From the NCBI GenBank assembly GCA_965228165.1, contig CBDDHB010000003.1:1860001-1924000 (forward strand): a stretch of DNA of 64,000 nucleotides. The letters run 5' to 3'. This stretch comes from Oleispirillum sp965228165. Lineage in GTDB: Bacteria; Pseudomonadota; Alphaproteobacteria; Rhodospirillales; Rhodospirillaceae. Of the stretch, positions 18,924 through 27,749 are shown one piece after another. The position numbers and the translations under genes are program-made. Within the stretch, counting starts at the first letter, position 1; every line of letters starts with the position of its first letter. The notes under the pieces were generated by a model. The model was given only the letters and a program-made list of their open reading frames with translations. It searched no databases and was not told where the DNA came from.

Positions 18924-20196
18924 CCGCCGCCGTTCGGGGAAGACGCCCGACGCCGCGCCGCTCCGCCTGACCGTCGCGGCGGTGGGGGCGGGCGGCGACG
19001 GCGTGGCGACGCGGGATGGCGTGCGGTACTTCGTGCCTGGGGTTCTGGCGGGGGAAGAGGTCGCCGCGATCCCCCGGACGCGCTCCGCCGAGGGGGAGCG
19101 TTGCGCCCTGGTCCGCGTCGAGACTCCTTCGCCGCTGCGGGTCGAACCGTTCTGTCCGGCGTTCGGGCGCTGCGGCGGCTGCGCCTTCCAGCATTGGCGG
19201 CGCGACGATCTGGCCGCCTGGAAACGCGACCGCGTCGCCGCCGCCCTGGGGCATCGCGGCTTCGTCGATCCGCCGGTGGCGGCGGTGCGCGCCTGCCCGG
19301 AAAACACCCGCCGCCGCGCCACCCTGGCACTGAAAAGCGGTCGCATCGGCTTCCGCGAGGCTTCCGCCCATGCCCTGGCGGCGATCGATGCCTGTCCGGT
19401 GCTGCGCCCCGAACTGTCGCGTCTGATCGCGCCCCTGCGGGCGGTGCTCGCCCCCCTGACCGACGAGGCGTCGATTTCCCTCGCTTGGACCGACGTCGGC
19501 GCCGACGTGCGGGTGCGGGCCGCCGCCGAACCCGGCGGCTGGGAGCAACGTCAGGCCCTGGCGGATTTCGCCGTCCGCCACGATCTGGCGCGGCTGGCCT
19601 GGGATTCCGGCGCGGGCGCGGTGCCGGTGGCCGCCGCCCGCCCGCCGACGATCGGCTTCGGCGGCGTCGCGGTGGCCTTTCCCGACGCCGCCTTCCTGCA
19701 ACCCAGCGCCGAGGGCGAGGCGGCGTTGCTGGACGCGGTGCTCTCCGGCCTTTCCGGCGCGGCGCGGGTCGCCGACCTGTTCTGCGGCCTCGGCACCTTC
19801 GCCCTGCCGATCGCCCGCCGTGCCGAACGGGTGGTCGCCGCCGACGCCGACGGCGCGGCGGTGGCGGCGTTGAAGGCGGCGGTGGCGGCGAATCGCCTGG
19901 ACCGGCGCCTAACGGTCGCGGCGCGCGATCTTTTCCGCGATCCGCTGACGGCGGCGGAACTTTCCGGCCTGGACGCGGTGGTCTTCGATCCGCCGCGCGC
20001 CGGGGCGGCGGCGCAGGCCGGGGAAATCGCCGCCTCCGCCGTGCCGCTGGCGGTGGCGGTGTCGTGCAATCCGGCCAGCTTCGCCCGCGACGCCCGCATC
20101 CTGGCGGACGGCGGTTTTTCGCTGGAAACCGCGATTCCGGTGGACCAGTTCCCTTTAAGTCCCCATCTGGAGGTGGTGGCGGTGTTCCGGCGCTGA
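18910..20196 (+). CDS. rlmD: RlmD/TrmA-family 23S rRNA (uracil-5-)-methyltransferase
   Basis: 428 residues from ATG 18910 (an ATG at 18892 is also in frame). N-terminal TRAM-like region, then a Fe-S cluster signature FGRCGGCAFQHW near residue 88, SAM motif VADLFCGLGTFALPIARRAE near 285, the catalytic SCNPASFARDARIL near 388 and the FDPPRAG motif near 355. It methylates uridine C5 in 23S rRNA (family knowledge; which position cannot be decided). It overlaps panD by 14 bases. Its central part is the source of the copy at 17564-18054. This copy is intact and has the normal C terminus (FPLSPHLEVVAVFRR), so it is the ancestral locus. Confidence 0.93.
   Translation: MRRPDRRRSGKTPDAAPLRLTVAAVGAGGDGVATRDGVRYFVPGVLAGEEVAAIPRTRSAEGERCALVRVETPSPLRVEPFCPAFGRCGGCAFQHWRRDDLAAWKRDRVAAALGHRGFVDPPVAAVRACPENTRRRATLALKSGRIGFREASAHALAAIDACPVLRPELSRLIAPLRAVLAPLTDEASISLAWTDVGADVRVRAAAEPGGWEQRQALADFAVRHDLARLAWDSGAGAVPVAAARPPTIGFGGVAVAFPDAAFLQPSAEGEAALLDAVLSGLSGAARVADLFCGLGTFALPIARRAERVVAADADGAAVAALKAAVAANRLDRRLTVAARDLFRDPLTAAELSGLDAVVFDPPRAGAAAQAGEIAASAVPLAVAVSCNPASFARDARILADGGFSLETAIPVDQFPLSPHLEVVAVFRR
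19609..20099 (+). repeat. 491-bp direct repeat, copy 2 (in place within rlmD)
   Basis: The resident copy of the repeat described at 17564-18054. Its borders fall inside rlmD codons with no terminal inverted repeats or target duplication visible. It is separated from copy 1 by 1554 bases. Confidence 0.95.
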
Positions 20197-20248
20197 TCGC
20201 GCGGCGCGCCCCCGGGCTGCGTTCCCTCTTTGTGCTATGGTTGTCGCC

Positions 20249-21532
20249 ATGACCGATCGATCCGCCTTTTCCACCGGATTGCTGCTTGCCCGCCTGCGGC
20301 GGCGCAGCGTGCTGCGCGGCCTGGGGACGGCGGTTTCCGCCCTGGCGTTGCGTCCCTTCGCCGCCGCCGCCCGCGCCGCCGCGCCGGAACTGGTGGAGAT
20401 TCAGGTCAATCCGGAGGGGCGGCTGGAGGCGCTGTACGCCCTTCTCGGCGCCGAACCGGGAACCCCGGTGAAGACCATCGGGGGCGCGGCGGCGAAGCGT
20501 CTGGCGGCGATGCCGAAGGCCGAGGCGCGGACCCTGCGCCTGTTCCACTTCAACGACATGCACAACTTCCTGACGGCGCGCGAACCGGTCAAGGGCGAAA
20601 CCCATGCCCTGGCGCAGATGGTGAAGCGGGTCGGGCGCGCCCGCGCCAAGGCTCCGGCGGACGAGGCGGTGCTGCTGCTTTCGGCGGGCGACGACCGCAG
20701 CGGCGGCGATTTCGACAAGCTGCTGGGGGACGTTTCCGGCAACGGTTTCCAGGTCGATCCGGCCTATGTCGCCTATTCGGCGGCGGGGGTGGACGCCGGG
20801 GCTTTGGGCAACCACGAGTTCGATCACGGATCGCGCGCCCTGCGCACCGGCATCCGGGCGTCGGCGCGCTTCCCCCTGCTTTCGGCCAATCTGTCCGGCT
20901 GCCGCGAGGTCGAGACGGGGCGGGACTATCACCCCGCCGCGATCGGCGTCGCGGCGGGATTGCGCATCGGCCTGATCGGCCTGATCACCCCGGTGATGAA
21001 GCACTTCCGCAAGGCGGCGGAGCCGGGGCTGACGGTGGCGTCGCCGGTTGCCGTCCTGAACGAGGTTCTGCCCGCCGTCGCCGCCCTGTCCGACGTGGTG
21101 ATCGTGCTGTCCCACTGCGGCTATGGCGAGGACTATGCCCCCCACGCCTCCGACGGCTGGCGGTTCTATATCCGCGAGGGCGACCTTCCGCTCGCCCGCG
21201 CCGCCGCGCGTCTGACCGACAAGTCGGTGGTGATCGTCGGCGGACACACCCATACCGTCCTCAACAAGGCGGCCCTGGACCCGGATAACCTGATCGACGG
21301 GGTGCCGATCCTACAGGCCGGGGCGCACGGCAGGTACCTGGGCGAGGCGGTTCTGACCCTGCGCGCCGGGGAAAAGACCAAGCTCTCCGCCCGTCTGCAC
21401 GCCACCAAAAGCCGCGACGATTCCCTCGGCAAGGATCATCCCGACTTCGCCAAGCGGGAGCATGACGGCGACTACGACCGGGATTTCCAGGCGAGGACGG
21501 TCGAACCCCTGCGGACGAGGATCGGAGGATGA
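20249..21532 (+). CDS. 5'-nucleotidase / metallophosphoesterase-family protein, Tat-exported
   Basis: 427 residues from ATG 20249 (another ATG 12 bases earlier). The N terminus has a twin-arginine signal, LRRRSVLRGLGTAVSALAL, with a likely cleavage after ARA, so the protein is exported folded to the periplasm. Calcineurin-like motifs: FHFNDMHNFL near residue 100, GDDRSGGDF near 147, GNHEFDHG near 185, VLSHCGYGED near 285 and GGHTHTVLN near 328. These supply the two-metal site. The first motif is DMH rather than the usual D-x-H/G spacing partner, and GDD replaces GD. It probably hydrolyses nucleotides or related phosphate or sulfur esters. The C-terminal nucleotide-binding domain of classical 5'-nucleotidases is absent. 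The next gene starts 1 base after its stop. Confidence 0.82.
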   Translation: MTDRSAFSTGLLLARLRRRSVLRGLGTAVSALALRPFAAAARAAAPELVEIQVNPEGRLEALYALLGAEPGTPVKTIGGAAAKRLAAMPKAEARTLRLFHFNDMHNFLTAREPVKGETHALAQMVKRVGRARAKAPADEAVLLLSAGDDRSGGDFDKLLGDVSGNGFQVDPAYVAYSAAGVDAGALGNHEFDHGSRALRTGIRASARFPLLSANLSGCREVETGRDYHPAAIGVAAGLRIGLIGLITPVMKHFRKAAEPGLTVASPVAVLNEVLPAVAALSDVVIVLSHCGYGEDYAPHASDGWRFYIREGDLPLARAAARLTDKSVVIVGGHTHTVLNKAALDPDNLIDGVPILQAGAHGRYLGEAVLTLRAGEKTKLSARLHATKSRDDSLGKDHPDFAKREHDGDYDRDFQARTVEPLRTRIGG

Positions 21533-21533
21533 C

Positions 21534-22522
21534 ATGAAGCGGGGCGCGGCGTTCCTTTTTGCGCTGTTCGGCTTCGCCTCCCTTGCCGTCGCGGCGGACG
21601 AGGTTCTGCGTCTCGGTCTTCCCGTGGGCTGCTAGGAGGGGAAGACCTGCTGGATCGTCAATTACCCCGACACCACCACCCGTCCGCCGGCGCGGGACTT
21701 CCGTTGCGGGCCGCGCACCTATGAGGACCATGACGGCACCGATTTCGCGCCCGCCGACCGCCACGCCATGGAGGCCGGGGTGCCGGTGCTGGCCGCCGCC
21801 GCCGGCGAGGTGGTGTCGGCCCGCTACGGCGAGGCCGACGGCGCCTATCTGGCCCTGGGGCGGGGCGCGGTGGAGAAGCGCGAGTGCGGCAACGGCGTGA
21901 TGATCAAGCACGGGCGCTGGCGGACCCAGTACTGCCATATGCGCAACGGCAGCGTCGCGGTGAAGCCGGGACAAAAGGTGGCGCAGGGACAGACCCTGGG
22001 CCTGATCGGCCTGTCCGGCAAGACCGAGTTTCCGCATCTCCACCTGACGGTGCGGCGCTTCGGCCTAGCGGTCGATCCCTTCACCGGCAAGACCCTGGGC
22101 GGCGGCTGCACCGGGGGCGAGGCCGCCGCGCCCCTGTGGCAGCCCAAGGCCGCCATCGCCTATCGGGAAACCGCGATCTATGCCGCAGGCATCGCCGCGC
22201 GTCCGCCGCGCGCGGAAGAGATCAAAGCCGACGTCTCGCTGCCGCAGGCGCGGGCGGGGGGAAAACCGATCTGGTCGGCTGGGCGGCGGCCTTCGGCTTC
22301 GCCCCCGGCATGCGCTTTTCGGTGGAGCTTGCGGCGCCCGACGGCGCCATCCTCGCCAGCCGTTACGATGAAACCCCTCGGCCGCAGGCCTGGCGTTTTT
22401 CCGCCGCCGGACGTCGCATCCCCGAGGGCGGCTGGCCGCCCGGACTCTACCGGGTCACCGCGACGATGAGCCGCGACGGCGAGGTCCTGTCGCGAAAAAC
22501 CGCCGAGATCGCGGTGGAGTGA
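21534..22522 (+). pseudogene. M23-family (LytM-type) peptidase, premature stop and frameshift
   Basis: Signal peptide MKRGAAFLFALFGFASLAVAA. An in-frame TAG lies at 21633-21635 (codon 34, after LGLPVGC); the frame is good again directly after it (EGKTCWIVNYPD). The peptidase core shows HDGTDFA (first metal His/Asp), VMIKHGRWRTQYCHM and FPHLHLTVRR (HxH). The frame moves at the G6 run 22256-22261 into the frame that ends at 22522 (TDLVGWAAAFGFAPGMRF to KTAEIAVE). Adding one G and reading the TAG as sense gives 329 residues. It would cleave peptidoglycan cross-links in the periplasm. It is placed 1 base after the metallophosphatase, so likely co-transcribed. Two independent lesions make real loss of function more likely here than in genes with one. 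Confidence 0.82.
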
Positions 22523-22550
22523 CGAGGGCGCAGGGCTTTGGTCGCGCGCC

Positions 22551-23186
22551 TCAGCCGCGCAGGGCGCGGATGTTGGCGGCGTAGTCCGGGGTGGCGAAGA
22601 CGGCGCTGCCCGCCACCAGCACGTCGGCCCCGGCGGCGGCGCAGAGCTTCGCGGTCTGCGGGGTGATGCCGCCATCGACCTCGATCTCGATGGCGCGGGA
22701 GCCGATCATCTCTTTGATGCGGGCGATCTTGGCGGTCTGGGCGGCGATGAACGATTGGCCGCCGAAGCCGGGATTGACGCTCATCACCAGGATCAGGTCC
22801 ACCGCGTCGAGCACGTAGGCGAGGGCGCTTTCCGGCGTCGCCGGGTTCAGGGACACCCCGGCCTTCTTGCCGAGCGACCGGATCAGTTGCAGCGAACGGT
22901 CGAGGTGGCGGGTGGCCTCGGCATGGACGGTGACGATGTCGGCCCCCGCCTCGGCGAAGGCGGGAATCAGGGGATCCACCGGCTCGATCATCAGGTGGAC
23001 GTCGAAGGGCAGCGGCGAATGCTTGCGCAGCGCCTTGACCACCGGCGCGCCGAAGGTGAGGTTGGGAACGAAGTGGCCGTCCATCACGTCGACGTGGACG
23101 TAATCCGCTCCGGCGGCGGTGAGCGCGCGGACTTCCTCGCCCAGGCGGGCGAAATCGGCGGACAGGATCGAGGGCGCGATTTTCAA
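22551..23186 (-). CDS. rpe: Ribulose-phosphate 3-epimerase
   Basis: 211 residues. Interconverts ribulose 5-phosphate and xylulose 5-phosphate. Full family signature: IAPSILSADFARLGEEV at the start, YVHVDVMDGHFVPNLTFG near residue 30, DVHLMIEP near 63, VMSVNPGFGGQSFI near 135 and IEVDGGITPQTA near 170. Last gene of a minus-strand cluster glpX-tkt-fba-rpe (60-base gap to fba), which fits its role in the pentose-phosphate and Calvin cycles. Confidence 0.97.
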   Translation of the reverse strand: MKIAPSILSADFARLGEEVRALTAAGADYVHVDVMDGHFVPNLTFGAPVVKALRKHSPLPFDVHLMIEPVDPLIPAFAEAGADIVTVHAEATRHLDRSLQLIRSLGKKAGVSLNPATPESALAYVLDAVDLILVMSVNPGFGGQSFIAAQTAKIARIKEMIGSRAIEIEVDGGITPQTAKLCAAAGADVLVAGSAVFATPDYAANIRALRG

Positions 23187-23245
23187 CGGGCGTCTCCGTC
23201 ATGGGCGCGTCGGGGGCGCGTCGCCCCCGCCGTCGCGGGCGTTGG

Positions 23246-24349
23246 TCAGATCCCCAGGATCGGCTTTTTGTCGTCCGGCAGGGGCTTGGAAATCTTCGGG
23301 TCGAGTTCGCCCGAGGCATAGCGCTTGGCCATGTCGGCAAGCGGGATCGCCTTGATCTTCGAGGCGCGGTTGCAGGTGCCGAAGGCTTCGTAGCGGTCCA
23401 GGCAGACCTTTTCCATCGCCGCCATCGCCGGCTTCAGGTACTTGCGGGGATCGAACTCGGCCTTGTCGGTGGCGAACACCTTGCGGATCTGGCCGGTGAT
23501 CGCCATGCGGCAATCGGTGTCGATGTTGACCTTGCGCACGCCGTGCTTGATGCCTTCGACGATTTCCTCGACCGGCACGCCGAAGGTCTGCGGCATCTCG
23601 CCGCCGTACTGGTTGATGATGTCCTGAAGGTACTGCGGCACCGAGGACGAACCGTGCATCACCAGATGGGTGTTGGGCAGGCGTTCGTTGATCGCCTTGA
23701 CCACGTCCATCGCCAGGATGTCGCCCGAGGGCTTGCGGCTGAACTTGTAGGCGCCGTGCGAGGTGCCGATGGCAACCGCCAGCGCGTCCACCTTGGTCTT
23801 GGCGACGAAGTCGGCGGCCTGGTCGGGATCGGTGAGGAGGGCGCTGCGGTCGAGCCTGCCCTCGAAGCCGTGGCCGTCTTCCTTGTCGCCCTTGCCGGTT
23901 TCGAGCGAACCCAGGCACCCCAGTTCGCCTTCCACCGAGACGCCGATCAGGTGGGAGACGTCGGCCACCGCCTTGGTGGTCTCGATGTTGTAGAAGTAGG
24001 TGGAGGGAGTCTTGGCGTCCTCCATCAGGGAGCCGTCCATCATCACCGACGAGAACCCGGCGCTGACCGCCGACAGGCAGGTGGCGAGGTTGTTGCCGTG
24101 GTCCTGATGCATGCAGACCGGAATGTCGGGGAACATCTCGACCACGCCCATGATCATGTGCTTGATCATCACGTCGCCCGCATAGCTGCGCGCGCCACGG
24201 CTGGCCTGAAGGATCACCGGCGCGTCGGCCTTCTTCGCCGCCGCCATGATCGCCAGAACCTGTTCCATGTTGTTGACGTTGAACGCCGGCACGCCATAGC
24301 CGAATTCGGCCGCGTGATCCAACAATTGCCGCATGGAAATCATTGCCAT
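23246..24349 (-). CDS. fba: Class II fructose-1,6-bisphosphate aldolase (CbbA/Fba type)
   Basis: 367 residues. Zn-dependent aldolase of glycolysis, gluconeogenesis and the Calvin cycle. Seen: YGVPAFNVNNMEQ near residue 18, metal His in CMHQDHGNNLATC near 80, SVMMDGSLMEDAKT near 100, VEGELGCLGSLETGKGD near 140 and GTSHGAYKFSRKP near 195. The sequence type is that of the 'Calvin cycle' subfamily (CbbA), which also acts on sedoheptulose bisphosphate. It lies between tkt (92-base gap) and rpe. Confidence 0.96.
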   Translation of the reverse strand: MAMISMRQLLDHAAEFGYGVPAFNVNNMEQVLAIMAAAKKADAPVILQASRGARSYAGDVMIKHMIMGVVEMFPDIPVCMHQDHGNNLATCLSAVSAGFSSVMMDGSLMEDAKTPSTYFYNIETTKAVADVSHLIGVSVEGELGCLGSLETGKGDKEDGHGFEGRLDRSALLTDPDQAADFVAKTKVDALAVAIGTSHGAYKFSRKPSGDILAMDVVKAINERLPNTHLVMHGSSSVPQYLQDIINQYGGEMPQTFGVPVEEIVEGIKHGVRKVNIDTDCRMAITGQIRKVFATDKAEFDPRKYLKPAMAAMEKVCLDRYEAFGTCNRASKIKAIPLADMAKRYASGELDPKISKPLPDDKKPILGI

Positions 24350-24441
24350 GGTGTCGCTTCCTCCGCTGTCCGGTTCAGGTTATGCCGCGTCGAGGGGGCG
24401 GGAACGCCCGCCGCCCGCGCGGGTTTTATTCGGCCCAAAGT

Positions 24442-26439
24442 CTAACCCAGAAGAGTTTTCACCGTCCGCACCGCGTTGTCCACGGTGAAGCCGAAATGTT
24501 CGAAGAGTTTCTCCGCCGGGGCGGAGGCGCCGAAGCCGGGCATGCCGATGATCGCCCCGGCGTCGCCGACGTAGCGTTCCCAGCCCATCGGCGCCGCCGC
24601 CTCGATGGCGACGCGCACCCCGGTTTCGCCCAGAACCTTGCGGCGATAGGCGGCGGGCTGTTCGTCGAACAGTTCCCAGCAGGGCAGGGAGACCACGGCG
24701 GTGGGAATCCCCTCGGCTTCCAGGGCCTTCGCCGCTTCCGCCGCCAGGGCGACCTCGGACCCGGTGGCGATCAGGGTGGCGGCGCGCGGCGCGGACGCCT
24801 CGACCGCCACGTAGCCGCCCTTGGCGGACAGGTTCTCGTGGCCGTACGCGGCGCGCAGGGTGGGCAGATTCTGGCGCGACAGGGCGAGCACCGTCGGGCG
24901 GTGCGCCTGTTCCAGGGCGGCGGCCCAGCACTCGGCGGTTTCCACCGCGTCGGCGGGACGCATCACCAGAACGTTCGGCATGGCGCGCAGGCTGGCCAGA
25001 TGCTCCACCGGCTGGTGGGTCGGGCCGTCCTCGCCCAGGCCGATCGAATCGTGGGTGAGCACATAGATCGCCCGCAGGCCCATCAGGGCGGACAGGCGCA
25101 ACGCCGGGCGCAGGTAGTCGGCGAAGACCAGGAAGGTGCCGCCGTAGGGGATGAACCCGCCATGCAGGGCCAGGCCGTTCATCGCCGCCGCCATGCCGTG
25201 TTCGCGGATGCCGTAGTGGATGTACGACCCGGCGTAGTCGCCGGGCGTCACCGGAGCCTGACAATCGGCCTTGGTGAGGTTGGAGCCGGTCAGGTCGGCG
25301 GAGCCGCCGATCAGTTCGGGAATCGCCGGAGCCAGCACGTTGATCACGTCCTGGCTGGCCTTACGGGTCGCCACCTTGGGCTTGTTCTCGATCAGCGCCT
25401 GCTTGTGGGCGAGAAGGGCGGAATTCCAGCCGCGCGGCATCACGCCTTCGGCGAGGCGCTGGAATTCCTCGGCCTTGTCCGGGGCAAGGAAGCTCATCCG
25501 CGCTTCCCAGGCCATCCGCAGGGCGCTGCCCTTGATCCCGGTCAGACGCCAGGCGTCGAGCACGTCCTCGGGAACCTCGAACGGCGCATACGGCCAGTCC
25601 AGGGCGGCGCGGGCGGCGGCGATTTCCGTCTGTCCCAGCGGCGCGCCGTGGACCTTGTGGGTGCCCTGCATGGTCGGCGCGCCCTTGCCGATCACGGTGC
25701 GGCAGGCGATCAGGCTGGGCTGGTCGCCGTTCCGCGCCCGTTCGATCGCGGCGGCCACCGCCTCGGGGTCGTGGCCGTCCACCCGCGCCGTCGCCCATCC
25801 CGCCGCCGCGAAGCGCGCCAGCTGGTCCTCGGACGAGGCGAGGCCGATCTTGCCGTCGATCGAGATGCCGTTGTCGTCCCAAAGGACGATCAGCTTGTTC
25901 AGCTTCAGGTGCCCGGCGAGAGAGATCGCCTCCTGGCTGATTCCTTCCATCAGGCAGCCGTCGCCGCACATCGCATAGGTGTAGTGATCCACCGCCGCGT
26001 CGGAGAAGCGGGCGTTCATCATCCGCTCGGCCAGCGCCATGCCGACGGCGGTGGCGATGCCCTGTCCCAGCGGCCCGGTGGTGGTCTCCACCCCCGCGAG
26101 ATGGCCGTATTCCGGATGCCCGGCGGTGCGCGCCCCCATCTGGCGGAAGGCCTTGATCTGCTCGATGTCCACGTCCTCGTAGCCGGTGAGGTAGAGGAGC
26201 GCGTAGAGCAGCATCGAGCCGTGCCCGGCGGAGAGCACGAAGCGGTCGCGGTCCGGCCACTTCGGTTCCCGGGGGTCGAACTTCAGGAAGCGGGAAAACA
26301 GCACGGTGGCGACGTCGGCCATGCCCATCGGCATGCCGGGGTGGCCGGAGTTGGCCTTGTCCACCGCGTCGGCGGCGAGGAAACGGACGGCGTTCGCCAA
26401 CCGGGCATGGGAAACGGTCGCCGGGGTCGCGTGGGTCAT
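24442..26439 (-). CDS. tkt: Transketolase
   Basis: 665 residues, the normal length. Thiamine diphosphate enzyme moving two-carbon units between sugar phosphates. Seen: SGHPGMPMGMAD near residue 30, the ThDP motif GDGCLMEGISQEA near 155, WDDNGISIDG near 185, YGIREHGMAAAMNG near 405 and THDSIGLGEDGPTHQPVEHL near 465. Part of the glpX-tkt-fba-rpe group. The normal gap from glpX holds a terminator hairpin, so tkt may also have its own promoter. The altered glpX frame now overlaps its start by 4 bases (ATGA). Confidence 0.97.
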   Translation of the reverse strand: MTHATPATVSHARLANAVRFLAADAVDKANSGHPGMPMGMADVATVLFSRFLKFDPREPKWPDRDRFVLSAGHGSMLLYALLYLTGYEDVDIEQIKAFRQMGARTAGHPEYGHLAGVETTTGPLGQGIATAVGMALAERMMNARFSDAAVDHYTYAMCGDGCLMEGISQEAISLAGHLKLNKLIVLWDDNGISIDGKIGLASSEDQLARFAAAGWATARVDGHDPEAVAAAIERARNGDQPSLIACRTVIGKGAPTMQGTHKVHGAPLGQTEIAAARAALDWPYAPFEVPEDVLDAWRLTGIKGSALRMAWEARMSFLAPDKAEEFQRLAEGVMPRGWNSALLAHKQALIENKPKVATRKASQDVINVLAPAIPELIGGSADLTGSNLTKADCQAPVTPGDYAGSYIHYGIREHGMAAAMNGLALHGGFIPYGGTFLVFADYLRPALRLSALMGLRAIYVLTHDSIGLGEDGPTHQPVEHLASLRAMPNVLVMRPADAVETAECWAAALEQAHRPTVLALSRQNLPTLRAAYGHENLSAKGGYVAVEASAPRAATLIATGSEVALAAEAAKALEAEGIPTAVVSLPCWELFDEQPAAYRRKVLGETGVRVAIEAAAPMGWERYVGDAGAIIGMPGFGASAPAEKLFEHFGFTVDNAVRTVKTLLG

Positions 26440-27512
26440 CGCGGGGGTATTCCTTTATTCTCGTCCTTGAACAAAACGAAAGCCGGGGGGCGCCCGGCTT
26501 TCAGTCCGTGCCGGGTCAACCGGCCTCTACCATGTGATAGACCGGCCTCTACCATGTGATAGCTGGTCAGAACCTGACGCTCGCCGTACGGGCCGCTGAT
26601 CATCAGGGTCTGGGTACGGGAGAAGTTGTCCTCGACGGTGACGCCGTCGACCAGGATGCCGTCGGTGACGCCGGTGGCGCAGAAGAACACCTGATCCGAG
26701 GAGATCAGGTCGTCCATCATCATCCATTTGTCGGTGGAAAGGCCGAAATCGGCGATCACCTTGCGCTCGGCGTCCGACTGCGGGTCGAAGCGGCCCATGA
26801 AGTCGGCGCCCAGGGCGCGCAACGCGCAGGCGGTGAGGATGCCTTCCGGCGTGCCGCCGGTGCCCAAGAGCATATCGACGCCGGAATCCGGGAAGGCGGC
26901 CAACATGCCGCCCATCACGTCGCCCGCCGGATAGAGCGAACAGCGCGCCCCGGCGGCGTAGATCTCGGCGATCACCTTTTCGTGGCGCGGCTTTTCCAGA
27001 AGGAACACGGTCAGGTCGCTGACCCGCTTGCCGAGGGCGCGCGCCAGAACCTTGAGCTTGTCGGCGGTGGGGGCCTCCGGATCGATCAGGCCCTTGGCCT
27101 CCTTCGGCACCGCGATCTTTTCCATGTAATAGGACGGACCGGGGTCGAACATCTTGCCCTTCGGCGCCATCGCGATCACCGACAGGGCGTTGGCCAGCCC
27201 CTTGGCGGTATAGCTGGTGCCTTCCACCGGATCGACCGCGATGTCGAACTTGGCGCGGTTGCGGGCGAGGCCGATCGCCTCGCCGCAATAGAGTTCGGGC
27301 GCTTCGTCCTTGGCGCCCTCGCCGATGATCACCGTGCCTTCGATCGGCAGGGCGTTCAGCTCCTTGCGCATCGCCTCGACAGCCGCGCCGTCGGCGGCGT
27401 TCTTGTCGCCGCGCCCCACCCAGTCATAGGCGGCCAGGGCCGCCGCCTCGGTCACGTTGCGCAGACTGTACGCGAACAACGGCGTCCGTTGCTGAATCGG
27501 ACGATGCACCAT
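26436..27512 (-). CDS. glpX: Class II fructose-1,6-bisphosphatase (GlpX) with aberrant C terminus
   Basis: Dephosphorylates fructose 1,6-bisphosphate in gluconeogenesis and the Calvin cycle. Seen: IIGEGAKDEAPELYCGE near residue 62, IAVDPVEGTSYTAKG near 88, GDVMGGMLAAFPDSGVDM near 190 and LGTGGTPEGILTA near 210. Near the end the sequence reads TSYHMVEAG followed by an out-of-frame repeat of the same bases (LSHGRGRLTRHG). A 22-bp tandem duplication (26519-26562) caused this. Without it the protein is 324 residues and ends MVEAG at a TGA at 26516-26518. As read it has 358 residues, runs through its own terminator hairpin and ends inside the tkt start. The tail is unlikely to be native. First gene of the glpX-tkt-fba-rpe group. 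Confidence 0.93.
   Translation of the reverse strand: MVHRPIQQRTPLFAYSLRNVTEAAALAAYDWVGRGDKNAADGAAVEAMRKELNALPIEGTVIIGEGAKDEAPELYCGEAIGLARNRAKFDIAVDPVEGTSYTAKGLANALSVIAMAPKGKMFDPGPSYYMEKIAVPKEAKGLIDPEAPTADKLKVLARALGKRVSDLTVFLLEKPRHEKVIAEIYAAGARCSLYPAGDVMGGMLAAFPDSGVDMLLGTGGTPEGILTACALRALGADFMGRFDPQSDAERKVIADFGLSTDKWMMMDDLISSDQVFFCATGVTDGILVDGVTVEDNFSRTQTLMISGPYGERQVLTSYHMVEAGLSHGRGRLTRHGLKAGRPPAFVLFKDENKGIPPR
26478..26502 (-). terminator. Rho-independent terminator between glpX and tkt
   Basis: A 10-bp stem (GAAAGCCGGG with CCCGGCTTTC) and a 5-base loop. On the minus strand it is followed by GTTTTGTTC, so it is oriented to terminate glpX transcripts about 14 bases after the native stop. It may reduce read-through into tkt. 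Confidence 0.8.
26519..26562. repeat. 22-bp perfect tandem duplication at the 3' end of glpX
   Basis: Two back-to-back copies of a 22-base unit beginning ACCGGCCTCTACC (26519-26540 and 26541-26562). 22 is not a multiple of three, so the glpX frame shifts and its stop is lost. Deleting one copy restores the stop exactly. Confidence 0.97.
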
Positions 27513-27749
27513 GTCGTACCCCCCGTCGGTGTCGCCGGTCTTGGTTCCCGACCGGCTCTGGCGGCACTCGTCCCTCCGCGAGGCGGAGGAACGGAAAAAG
27601 CAGGCGAACCACCGGCCGCTTTTGAGCGGTTCGCCGCGAACTGCGATTATGTTACGGGCGGGGATACCTCAGCGCCAGTCCCGGCGCAAGCCCCAACGCC
27701 GGACCCTAAGGCGGTTCCCCGCCCGCGCGCCCCACCCAAGAGCGAAACC

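Noticed and set aside
17564..20099. Composite transposon or IS-mediated origin of the 491-bp direct repeat
   Set aside because: The repeat is internal rlmD coding sequence with no transposase, terminal inverted repeats or target duplication.
18902..21253. A 783-codon minus-strand open frame opposite rlmD and the metallophosphatase
   Set aside because: Antisense shadow of two convincing genes; Arg/Pro-rich, no motifs.
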